Source of the DNA: a bacterium 1XD42-54
Lineage (GTDB): Bacteria > Bacillota > Clostridia > Lachnospirales > Lachnospiraceae
Direction of reading: 5' to 3'
Assembly (NCBI GenBank): GCA_003612585.1
Contig: RAZH01000002.1
Span: 335,782-399,781 of the forward strand
Length of the DNA stretch: 64,000 bases
Under the pieces are notes generated by a model. The model saw only the letters and a program-made list of their open reading frames with translations, made no database searches and was not told the origin of the DNA. Shown in pieces: positions 35,890 through 43,119 of the stretch; positions within the stretch are counted from its first letter, which is position 1; every line of letters starts with the position of its first letter. The translations under genes were made by a program, and so were the position numbers.

Positions 35890-37377
35890 ATGAATTTAAT
35901 GTTTAGAAGTACAAGAAATGAAGCTCATCAGGTGACCGCTTCACAGGCTGTATTGAAAGGACTGGCACCGGATGGCGGGTTGTTTGTGCCAGAACAGATC
36001 CCGGTTCTTGATTTTCCGACAAAAGAGCTGGCGCAGATGAATTATCATGAGACGGCATATGCGGTGATGAAGCAATTCCTGACAGATTATACGGAGGAAG
36101 AGCTCAAGTACTGTATTCGTATGGCATATGATGAAAAGTTTGATACGCAGGAGATCGCACCTGTAAAAAAGGCAGACGGCAGGTTTTATTTGGAGTTGTT
36201 CCACGGTGCGACGATCGCATTTAAAGATATGGCCCTGTCCATTCTCCCTTATCTAATGACGACAGCGGCAAAGAAGAATCAGGAAAAAAATGAGATTGTG
36301 ATTCTGACAGCGACTTCCGGTGATACTGGAAAGGCAGCGCTTGCCGGGTTTGCCGATGTGCCGGGCACGAGGATTATTGTTTTTTATCCGAAAAACGGCG
36401 TGAGTGCTGTGCAGGAGAAGCAGATGGTGACACAGAAGGGAAAAAATACTTGTGTCATTGGTATTCTTGGCAATTTTGATGATGCGCAGTCCGGTGTTAA
36501 GAAGTTGTTTGGCGATGAAGCGTTAAAGGAAGAACTGGATCGAGCAGGCTTTTGTTTTTCTTCTGCGAATTCCATTAACATCGGAAGACTTGTTCCGCAG
36601 ATTGTTTATTATGCCTATGCATACGGAAGGCTTTTGAAGTCAGGCGAGATAAAAGACGGGGAAAAGGTGAATGTTGTGGTTCCTACCGGGAATTTCGGAA
36701 ACATTCTGGCCGCATATTATGCGAAAAATATGGGGATTCCGATTGGCCGCCTGATCTGTGCATCCAATGAAAACCGCGTACTGTTTGATTTCTTCGAGAC
36801 CGGAATTTACAATCGCAACCGTGACTTTATTCTTACGACCTCTCCGTCCATGGACATTTTGATTTCGAGCAACCTGGAACGACTGATCTATCGTATGGCG
36901 GGAGATGATGCAAAGACGAATCAGGAGCTTATGCGTGCGCTTTCTGAGCAAGGCAGCTATGAGATTACGAGTGAGATGAGAAACAGAATGCAGGATTTCA
37001 TCGGCGGATATGCGACGCAGGAGGATACTGCAAAGGAGATCGCGCGACTTTATCAGGAGACGGGGTATGTACTGGATACGCATACGGCAGTTGCGTCTTG
37101 TGTCTGCTGCCGGTATCAGGAGCAAAGCAAAGACGATACAAAGGCATTGATTGCATCTACGGCAAGTCCGTATAAGTTTGCACGCAGTGTGATGGAGGCA
37201 ATTGATGAAAAGTATAGCGGCATGGATGATTTTGCTCTGATTGACGAGCTGAGTCGGCTTTCAGGCACGGCGATTCCGAATGCAATTGAGGAAATTCGAA
37301 ACGCTCCGGTTCTTCATGATAAAGTAATTGAAAAGGATGCGATGGAAGAAGCAGTAAAAGCTTTTTTGGGTATATGA
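35890..37377 (+). CDS. thrC: Threonine synthase
   Basis: A 495-residue PLP enzyme converting O-phosphohomoserine to threonine. NLMFRSTRNEAHQVTASQAVLKGLAPDGGLFVP is the family's start (given here in parts: NLMFRSTRNE and KGLAPDGGLFVP). The PLP lysine is in FHGATIAFKDMALS and the phosphate loop in VVPTGNFGN. The length fits the longer fold-type II ThrC group of Gram-negative and clostridial type. I prefer ATG 35890 because AAAAAGG lies eight bases before it; ATG 35881 is three codons earlier. thrB and hom are not adjacent. Confidence 0.95.
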   Translation: MNLMFRSTRNEAHQVTASQAVLKGLAPDGGLFVPEQIPVLDFPTKELAQMNYHETAYAVMKQFLTDYTEEELKYCIRMAYDEKFDTQEIAPVKKADGRFYLELFHGATIAFKDMALSILPYLMTTAAKKNQEKNEIVILTATSGDTGKAALAGFADVPGTRIIVFYPKNGVSAVQEKQMVTQKGKNTCVIGILGNFDDAQSGVKKLFGDEALKEELDRAGFCFSSANSINIGRLVPQIVYYAYAYGRLLKSGEIKDGEKVNVVVPTGNFGNILAAYYAKNMGIPIGRLICASNENRVLFDFFETGIYNRNRDFILTTSPSMDILISSNLERLIYRMAGDDAKTNQELMRALSEQGSYEITSEMRNRMQDFIGGYATQEDTAKEIARLYQETGYVLDTHTAVASCVCCRYQEQSKDDTKALIASTASPYKFARSVMEAIDEKYSGMDDFALIDELSRLSGTAIPNAIEEIRNAPVLHDKVIEKDAMEEAVKAFLGI

Positions 37378-37434
37378 TAGCAGCTGTACCGCAGGGCGGA
37401 TACAGGAGTGTGAAAAAAGAGAGGTGAACGAAGG

Positions 37435-37788
37435 ATGAATACGGATTCCATTTATGCATTGATGGATGCAGTGATTGTCGGCAGCGGCGTGTACATCATC
37501 TATCTGTATATAAACATGATCACAACGGGTAAGCTCAGGCAGTCGATGCTGATTCCGCAGAACCTCGATGTGAAAAAATGCAAAGACGTACCGGGATATA
37601 TTGCATATACAGGGACAAAGCAGCTGATTTTCGGGATAGTCGCCATTGTCTGTGGGGCAGTTGGGCTTGTTCAGGATTTTACGCAGCTGATTGGAGTGGT
37701 TCCTTATCTGATTACAATTGTACTTTTTTTTGCTTATGCGATCTGGTTTGGTTTTCAGATCAAGAAAGCAGCGAAGATGTTCTGGTAG
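37435..37788 (+). CDS. Small membrane protein of unknown function
   Basis: A 117-residue protein with three hydrophobic helices (about 8-30, 60-80 and 88-110) and short charged loops such as KLRQSMLIPQNLDVKKCKD. I do not recognise a family. Its ATG at 37435 follows GAGAGGTGAACGAAGG, a good ribosome site. It lies 57 bases after thrC and before a strong terminator, so it probably belongs to the thrC transcript. Confidence 0.7.
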   Translation: MNTDSIYALMDAVIVGSGVYIIYLYINMITTGKLRQSMLIPQNLDVKKCKDVPGYIAYTGTKQLIFGIVAIVCGAVGLVQDFTQLIGVVPYLITIVLFFAYAIWFGFQIKKAAKMFW

Positions 37789-37806
37789 AATCTTAAAATT
37801 GTGTGA

Positions 37807-37844
37807 ACCGCATCAAAAGTAATTGCTTTTGATGCGGTCTTTTT
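37807..37844 (+). terminator. Terminator after the thrC unit
   Basis: A perfect 13-bp stem ACCGCATCAAAAG/CTTTTGATGCGGT with a six-base loop, followed by CTTTTT. Confidence 0.93.
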
Positions 37845-37930
37845 GTATACTGAAAAAGAAATATGCTTTCGAAAGAAAAGGGGATCTTTGTCTGTACGGA
37901 AGGAACAAAAGAGATAAAGGGGAAGATAAA

Positions 37931-38620
37931 ATGAAACGATTGAAAGAGTGGCTGTCTGACTATCTCAGATATTTTATGCTGATTCTGGCAGCCGGATTGC
38001 TTTTTATTATCATTATGATCGGGGTTAAAGTGTATCAGCAGTATGATTCGGAGACTTCCGGACAGAATATCGAGATTCTGAAAGAGGGCGGTAAGCCGAA
38101 AAAAGGAAGCGGAACGCTTACAGAGGATGCGACGAAGGAGCAGAGCGAAAAAACAACGGAAAACGTTGATCAGAAAGTGCCGGGAAATGATGGCCAGAAG
38201 GCAGAGACTTTACCAGTGCAATCAGAACAGGCTACAAAGAGCGATGCGATGAATGATAATCAGTCTGCAGGAAATGAAACAGAGGGACAGACGCAGCCAC
38301 TGACACAACCTCAAACGCAGGTACAATCTGAAACACAGGTTCAGCCGCAAACGCAGCCTCCTACAGAACCAGAGCCTGCAACACAGGCACCGACAGAACC
38401 ACCAACGGAGCAGCCGACAGAGCCACCCACAGAGCCTCAACCGGTTTATAAAACGATGATAGGTACCTGTAATTTCCGCAGTGGCCCCGGATATGAGTAT
38501 GAGGTTATGGCAGAGTATCCGGCAGGTACGGTTGTAGAGTATCTCGGACTGGTAGAAGGCTGGAGTCAGGTACGGATTGACGGTGTGATCGGATATATGG
38601 GACCTCGTTTCCTCGAATAA
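37931..38620 (+). CDS. Membrane-anchored SH3b-domain protein with Pro/Thr/Gln-rich stalk
   Basis: A 229-residue envelope protein. An N-terminal helix (FMLILAAGLLFIIIMIGV) anchors it; residues about 45-110 are charged. A low-complexity stalk (about 110-168) is made of repeated TQPQ, TEPP and APTEP units; the C-terminus is an SH3b-like domain (MIGTCNFRSGPGYEYEVM, then GTVVEYLGLVEGWSQVRIDG). SH3b domains usually bind peptidoglycan peptides. ATG 37931 follows AAGGGGAAG. The repeated codons could make stalk length variable between strains. The next gene follows after about 30 bases. Confidence 0.8.
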   Translation: MKRLKEWLSDYLRYFMLILAAGLLFIIIMIGVKVYQQYDSETSGQNIEILKEGGKPKKGSGTLTEDATKEQSEKTTENVDQKVPGNDGQKAETLPVQSEQATKSDAMNDNQSAGNETEGQTQPLTQPQTQVQSETQVQPQTQPPTEPEPATQAPTEPPTEQPTEPPTEPQPVYKTMIGTCNFRSGPGYEYEVMAEYPAGTVVEYLGLVEGWSQVRIDGVIGYMGPRFLE

Positions 38621-38652
38621 GAAAGTGAAGATTGAAGGTGCAAGACAGAACT

Positions 38653-39228
38653 ATGTGGAAAAAGGGAATTTTGACAGCATTATTTTTTGCATATATAGCG
38701 ACAGCTCCTGTGAGTGCGTCGGAAAACAGCATCCAGTCTGTGTCATTGAAGGGTTTACATACTTCTTTTGTACAGGATCATGAAACGGTAAAACTGACGG
38801 ATGTCTCTGAATCAGCGGCAAGCAAGGGGCAGAAACCGGTGTATACCAGGATTGATGCGCCTGATGATCCGTATCGGATTGAAGTGGAGGACTATAAGGG
38901 CATTCCGGAGAATCAGCAAGACGGAACGCAAAGTATGGAATATGACCGATATATCCGTCTTGTTTCAAACGAAGACAAGACAGTGGCGGTTGAATGGTTG
39001 TTTCGCGCTATGTTTGTTTATGATGGAAAGACAAGCTATTGTACAGATGCGGATGTTATTGTCCGAAATTTTGCTCTGCGTGATTTCGTTGTCACAGATC
39101 ACGGATTTGAAACGTCCGGGGATAGAGCAGTTGGAAGCTGCGGGGCAGTATTAAAGGCAAAAGGCAGAAAATACGGTGAAAAAATTCAAATTGGCGTAAC
39201 ATTGTCTGGAGAAGTTCATTTGCAGTAA
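38653..39228 (+). CDS. Secreted protein of unknown function
   Basis: A 191-residue protein with a clear signal peptide (MWKKGILTALFFAYIATAPVSAS, cleavage after about residue 23; shown here as MWKKGILTALFF and AYIATAPVSAS). The mature part contains no domain I recognise; it has two cysteines late in the chain (SYCTDADV and VGSCGAVLKAKG) that could form a disulfide. I prefer ATG 38653 because it gives the signal peptide; a TTG at 38632 is possible. It probably shares a transcript with the SH3b protein and ends at a long-armed terminator. Confidence 0.7.
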   Translation: MWKKGILTALFFAYIATAPVSASENSIQSVSLKGLHTSFVQDHETVKLTDVSESAASKGQKPVYTRIDAPDDPYRIEVEDYKGIPENQQDGTQSMEYDRYIRLVSNEDKTVAVEWLFRAMFVYDGKTSYCTDADVIVRNFALRDFVVTDHGFETSGDRAVGSCGAVLKAKGRKYGEKIQIGVTLSGEVHLQ

Positions 39229-39293
39229 AATTGATTTTATAGGCCCCGGAGTTGAGCCCGGGCAATTGTGGTAGTTTTAGTTAAATATGTAAA

Positions 39294-39396
39294 AGGGCTG
39301 TTGTAAAATAGCGAATCCATACAATATATGGAACAGATGTAGAAGCATCGGAATCCATATGTTGCAGGAAGGCGGTATTTTATAACAGCTCTTTTT
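39294..39396 (+). terminator. Long-armed terminator-like hairpin
   Basis: GGGCTGTTGTAAAATAGCG (39295-39313) pairs with CGGTATTTTATAACAGCTC (39373-39391), followed by TTTTT. The loop of about 60 bases holds a smaller hairpin CCATA/TATGG and two copies of GAATCCATA. Confidence 0.75.
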
Positions 39397-39415
39397 GCGT
39401 ACCAAATTCTGTGGC

Positions 39416-39431
39416 ATTAAGAAACGTTAAG
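39416..39431 (+). promoter_or_regulatory. ATTAAG-N4-GTTAAG direct repeat before the permease gene
   Basis: ATTAAG at 39416-39421 and GTTAAG at 39426-39431 have the same 10-base period as the GTTAAG pair before the dlt-like operon. The site is 85 bases before the permease ATG and 1.5 kb before an OmpR-type regulator gene, its likely but unproven ligand. The -10 box is unclear. Confidence 0.55.
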
Positions 39432-39515
39432 AAATGGATGCTGGTATTTTAAGAAATCTGTAGTACGGTATTTTATGGAAGGCATACCGGGAAGGAAAAA
39501 GGAGGACAGCTACAG

Positions 39516-40772
39516 ATGTTTGAAAATATAAGGCTTTCGTTTCAGGGGATATGGTCACATAAAATGCGTTCTTTTTTAACGATGCTCGGAATTATCATTG
39601 GCATTGCGTCAATTATTTCTATTGTATCTACTATTAAGGGGACAAACGACGAAATTAAAAATAATCTGATTGGGGCAGGAAACAATACAGTACAGATAAA
39701 GCTGGAGGAAAACGGTTTCGAATACTCAGTATCAGATGGTACGGAACTTCCTTTTGGTGTTCCTGAAGTGACGGAAAAAGTAAAAAAGGAGATTCTGGAA
39801 CTGGACAGTGTTGAGAATGTCACCTGTTACACAGAAAGAAAGAATCCGGAGCAGGTATTTTATCGAAACCAGTCACTGGCGGAATTTGCAGTTCGCGGGA
39901 TTGATACGAATTATTTTACGACGAATGGATATATCATCCGAACGGGACGGAATTTCCGGACAGATGATTTAAAGAGATTTCGCAAGGTTTTGATTGTAGA
40001 TGATGAGCTTGCGGAAAATTTGTTTCCAGGGGAAAGCCCAATTGGAAAGGTAATCGAGATCAGGAAAGTTCCCTTTACGATAATTGGTTCTGTAAAGAAG
40101 GCGGGAAAATTTCAGCCGAGGATCAGTTCCATTGCGGATTATAAGGCATATACAACGAATACACCGGGAAATCTCTATATGCCAAAGGCGTGCTGGCCTG
40201 TCACCTATTTTTATGATGAGCCGGAGCACGTAATTGTGAAGGCAGTTTCTGTAGATGATATGGAGGCGGCGGGCCGTGAAGCAGAGAAGATTTTAAATGC
40301 GACGATTTCTCCAAAGCAGACAGCATTGAAGTACAAGGCGGACGATGTTCTGAAGCGGGCCAAAGATATGCAGAATCTGTCGGAAGCTTCGAATAAGCAG
40401 CTTATCTGGATTGCCAGTATTTCTCTTTTGGTAGGTGGTATCGGGGTAATGAATATCATGCTGGTATCTGTGACAGAGCGTACAAGTGAGATTGGCCTGA
40501 AAAAAGCGATTGGGGCGAGAAAGGGGGCAATCCTCTGGCAATTTCTTACAGAAGCTGCGGTATTGACAAGCACAGGGGGGCTTATTGGTGTGATTGCAGG
40601 AATTGCAATGGCGCAGGTGATCAGCCAGGTGTCACAGGTAGCTGTATCAATCAGTGTTCCGGCTTCTGTGGCTGCGGTACTGTTTTCAATGGCAATTGGT
40701 ATTGTTTTTGGATTACTTCCATCTGTGAAAGCTGCAAATTTGGATCCGATTGAGGCTCTGAGAAGAGAGTAG
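39516..40772 (+). CDS. MacB/FtsX-type ABC transporter permease
   Basis: A 418-residue permease of the type VII ABC (MacB/LolC) fold. One N-terminal helix (LTMLGIIIGIASIISIVSTI) is followed by a long extracytoplasmic MacB_PCD domain (about 45-270) and three C-terminal helices. The signature MLVSVTERTSEIGLKKAIGARKGAI (read as VSVTERTSEIGLKKAIGA) is present. Such permeases export peptides or lipoproteins or act as antimicrobial-peptide sensors together with a two-component system. No ATPase gene is adjacent. ATG 39516 follows GGAGGA. The paired boxes upstream and the downstream VanR/VanS-type pair suggest an envelope-stress module. Confidence 0.88.
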   Translation: MFENIRLSFQGIWSHKMRSFLTMLGIIIGIASIISIVSTIKGTNDEIKNNLIGAGNNTVQIKLEENGFEYSVSDGTELPFGVPEVTEKVKKEILELDSVENVTCYTERKNPEQVFYRNQSLAEFAVRGIDTNYFTTNGYIIRTGRNFRTDDLKRFRKVLIVDDELAENLFPGESPIGKVIEIRKVPFTIIGSVKKAGKFQPRISSIADYKAYTTNTPGNLYMPKACWPVTYFYDEPEHVIVKAVSVDDMEAAGREAEKILNATISPKQTALKYKADDVLKRAKDMQNLSEASNKQLIWIASISLLVGGIGVMNIMLVSVTERTSEIGLKKAIGARKGAILWQFLTEAAVLTSTGGLIGVIAGIAMAQVISQVSQVAVSISVPASVAAVLFSMAIGIVFGLLPSVKAANLDPIEALRRE

Positions 40773-40779
40773 GGGGCAC

Positions 40780-40809
40780 TTGTGGGGATTGGTTTCCATA
40801 TGATATAAT
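40780..40809 (+). promoter_or_regulatory. Promoter of the response-regulator transcript
   Basis: TTGTGG at 40780-40785 and TATAAT at 40804-40809 with an 18-base spacer. Transcription would begin near 40816, directly before the two-hairpin element. Confidence 0.65.
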
Positions 40810-40820
40810 GTTAACCAGAC

Positions 40821-40932
40821 GAGCCCTGATACAGTGTACAAAAACGGGGTTCCGAACAAACAAGTTACCCCTTGTTTTGTGCACTGTATCAGGGCTCAGG
40901 GTTCGGTTATGATTTTAGTGTTTCAGAAATCA
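40821..40932 (+). ncRNA. Two-hairpin conserved element, copy A (candidate leader RNA)
   Basis: Hairpin 1 has a perfect 16-bp outer stem (40821-40836 with 40882-40897), then CAAAA/TTTTG, GGGG/CCCC and an 18-base loop ending CAAACAAGTTA. Hairpin 2 pairs TGATTT (40910-40915) with AAATCA (40927-40932) around AGTGTTTCAG. Copy B at 48514-48614 shares the inner core, the loop and hairpin 2 but has a different outer stem that still pairs. It lies in the 5' leader of the response regulator gene. No T-run follows, so it is not a simple terminator. RNA function is inferred. Confidence 0.55.
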
Positions 40933-40980
40933 AATAGTGGTTTTGGAAGAGTGATGTATTGTTGGAAAGGGAAGAGGATT

Positions 40981-41697
40981 ATGGCGGGTGAGACGATTTT
41001 GATGATAGAGGACGATGCGGATATCCGGGAAGGAGTCCGCATTTTGTTGGAAAGTGAGGGGTATACGGTAAAAGAGGCGGGGGATGGACGCAGCGGATTG
41101 GCATTGTTGACGCAGGAGACAGATCTTGTGATTTTGGATGTGATGATGCCGGGGCTGTCCGGTATCCGTACATGTGAGGAGATTCGAAAGATATCAAATG
41201 TACCGGTTTTATTTTTGACAGCAAGAACACAGGAGTCGGACAAGCTTCTTGGATTAATGGCGGGTGGCGATGATTATCTGCCTAAACCTTTTTCTTATAC
41301 GGAACTTCTTGGCAGGGTAAAAGCGCTGCTTCGCCGGTACACGATTTATCGGGGCAAGCATCAAAAGGAAACAGATACCGGCCAAAATGTTCTTGAACTG
41401 GCCGGCATCCGAATCAATCAGGAATTTAATGAGGTTATGATAAACGGGAAGAAGACAGAGCTGTCCGAGACGGAATACCGAATCTTATTGCTTCTGATGC
41501 AGTTTCCGGCTAAAATTTTTTCCGCGCAGAATTTATATGAGAGCATCTGGAATGAACCATACTTTTATTCATGCAATGGTACCGTGATGGTACACATTCG
41601 AAAACTGCGGGTAAAGATTGAGGAGGATGCACAGAATCCGAAATATATACGAACTGTCTGGGGGAAAGGTTACAGGTTTGGTGGCGGATATGAATAG
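40981..41697 (+). CDS. OmpR/VanR-type response regulator
   Basis: A 238-residue two-component transcription factor. The receiver domain (about 1-120) has the acidic pair in MIEDDADIR, phospho-acceptor Asp near residue 53 in LVILDVMMPG, and the conserved Lys in DDYLPKPFS. The C-terminal winged helix (about 140-235) includes LSETEYRILLLLMQFP and VMVHIRKLRVKIEEDAQNP. ATG 40981 behind GGGAAGAGG is the start; the upstream frame overlaps the hairpin element. Its stop overlaps the kinase start by eight bases. OmpR-family regulators bind direct repeats with 10-11 base period, so it is the best local candidate for the GTTAAG boxes. Confidence 0.93.
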   Translation: MAGETILMIEDDADIREGVRILLESEGYTVKEAGDGRSGLALLTQETDLVILDVMMPGLSGIRTCEEIRKISNVPVLFLTARTQESDKLLGLMAGGDDYLPKPFSYTELLGRVKALLRRYTIYRGKHQKETDTGQNVLELAGIRINQEFNEVMINGKKTELSETEYRILLLLMQFPAKIFSAQNLYESIWNEPYFYSCNGTVMVHIRKLRVKIEEDAQNPKYIRTVWGKGYRFGGGYE

Positions 41698-43012
41698 AAG
41701 GGAGTCACTTTATTTTCAACTGGCAAGGCTTCTCATCCTGGCAGCAGTATGTTCGGGCATTGCATTTTCAGGCATGAGGGGAATTGGGATCTATTTTCTG
41801 AACCATTATTTTGAGACTTCAGATTATATTGAACAGAAGAATCATGACCGTATGAAAGAATTGCAGGATTCTGTGACACAGAATAACATTAGTACGCGGG
41901 ATTCGGAATTTTTGACCAGATGGGTGTACCGTCAGCGTGGAATTTTTATGCAGGTTTATTGTAACAGTGTGCTTGTGTATGATTCAAATTATGCGGAGGA
42001 GACGGAAGGGTGGGATGCTCCGGTCGAGATTGGTTATTATGACTGGGAGGCATATTATAAAATCCGTTTTTCGGACAGCGAGGCAGAGGTGATGCTGTAT
42101 GGATTTTATGAGCGGAAATTTTACGGATATGCGTTGATTGCAGAAATATTGGTGAGTATATTGCTGTTTTTGATGATTGTCATGTTTGGGATTCGTAATA
42201 AAATGAAGTACATCACACAGCTCAGCCGTGAGATTGGAATTCTGGAAGGCGGTGATCTGAAATATCAAGTGACCGTAAAAGGAAAGGATGAGCTGGCAGT
42301 ATTGGCGCGTGGAATTGATGATATGAGAAAATCCTTTGCGTATCAGGTGGAACAGGAGGCGCACCTTACAAAGGCGAATCGCCGGATGATTACGGAGATG
42401 TCTCATGACCTGCGTACACCGCTCACATCTATGATGATTTATATGGAAATTCTGAAGAACCACAGATATCACGATGAGGCGCAGATGGAGGAATACATTG
42501 ACCGGATCGACCGAAAGATGCACCAGCTGAAACAACTGTCTGAGCATATCTTTGAATATTCTCTGGTAAGCAGCGAAGTAAAGGTGGAATTAGAGGAGCC
42601 GGAGAGCTTTCAGACACTGTTTTATGATCTGCTCTCAGAGGTTTCGGCATATCTGGAACAGAATGGATTTACCGTAGAGATGAAACTGCATTGGGGGAAT
42701 GGTTTGATACGAATAAACGCGGGATATCTTACACGTGTGATGGACAATGTATTGTCTAATTTGCTGAAGTATGCAAAGCAGTCGGAACCCGTCACAATCA
42801 TTGCATTTGAGAAGGAAGAAGAGGCATGCATCTGTTTTGAAAATCAAATCAGACAGCTGGAGAGGAAAGAGGACAGCACGAATATTGGCCTGGTAAACAC
42901 AAAGCGTATGATGGAAAAAATGCATGGAACGTGTCGGACGGAAAATACGACGAAAATATTTCGGACAAAGCTTTGTTTTTTTAAAGTCGGGAGGGGGGCT
43001 GAAAGGTGCTGA
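41690..43012 (+). CDS. VanS-like sensor histidine kinase
   Basis: A 440-residue membrane kinase partnered with the preceding regulator. Two transmembrane helices (about 10-30 and 145-170) enclose an extracellular sensor region; a HAMP linker and a dimerisation domain with the phospho-accepting His near 238 (MSHDLRTPLTSMMIY) follow. The ATPase domain has an N-box (VMDNVLSNLLKYA), but the usual DxGxG box is replaced by FENQIRQLERKEDS, and the later Gly-rich part is only NIGLVNTKRMM. It may bind ATP weakly or differently. The large extracellular loop suggests direct ligand sensing. Confidence 0.85.
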   Translation: MNRRESLYFQLARLLILAAVCSGIAFSGMRGIGIYFLNHYFETSDYIEQKNHDRMKELQDSVTQNNISTRDSEFLTRWVYRQRGIFMQVYCNSVLVYDSNYAEETEGWDAPVEIGYYDWEAYYKIRFSDSEAEVMLYGFYERKFYGYALIAEILVSILLFLMIVMFGIRNKMKYITQLSREIGILEGGDLKYQVTVKGKDELAVLARGIDDMRKSFAYQVEQEAHLTKANRRMITEMSHDLRTPLTSMMIYMEILKNHRYHDEAQMEEYIDRIDRKMHQLKQLSEHIFEYSLVSSEVKVELEEPESFQTLFYDLLSEVSAYLEQNGFTVEMKLHWGNGLIRINAGYLTRVMDNVLSNLLKYAKQSEPVTIIAFEKEEEACICFENQIRQLERKEDSTNIGLVNTKRMMEKMHGTCRTENTTKIFRTKLCFFKVGRGAERC

Positions 43013-43035
43013 AGTTCTGAAAGCAATCATAAGTC

Positions 43036-43065
43036 TTGACCATATGCCTGCTGATATGTTAAAAT
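43036..43065 (+). promoter_or_regulatory. Promoter of the hybrid kinase gene
   Basis: TTGACC at 43036-43041 and TAAAAT at 43060-43065 with an 18-base spacer. Confidence 0.65.
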
Positions 43066-43119
43066 ACACAGTGGTTTCGTGTCGGATAATACGTGAAATT
43101 CAGGAGGGATAAAGCACGG

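Noticed and set aside
40834..40980. N-terminal extension of the response regulator
   Set aside because: The frame is open upstream but runs through the hairpin element; AAGAGG before ATG 40981 and family length favour the short form.
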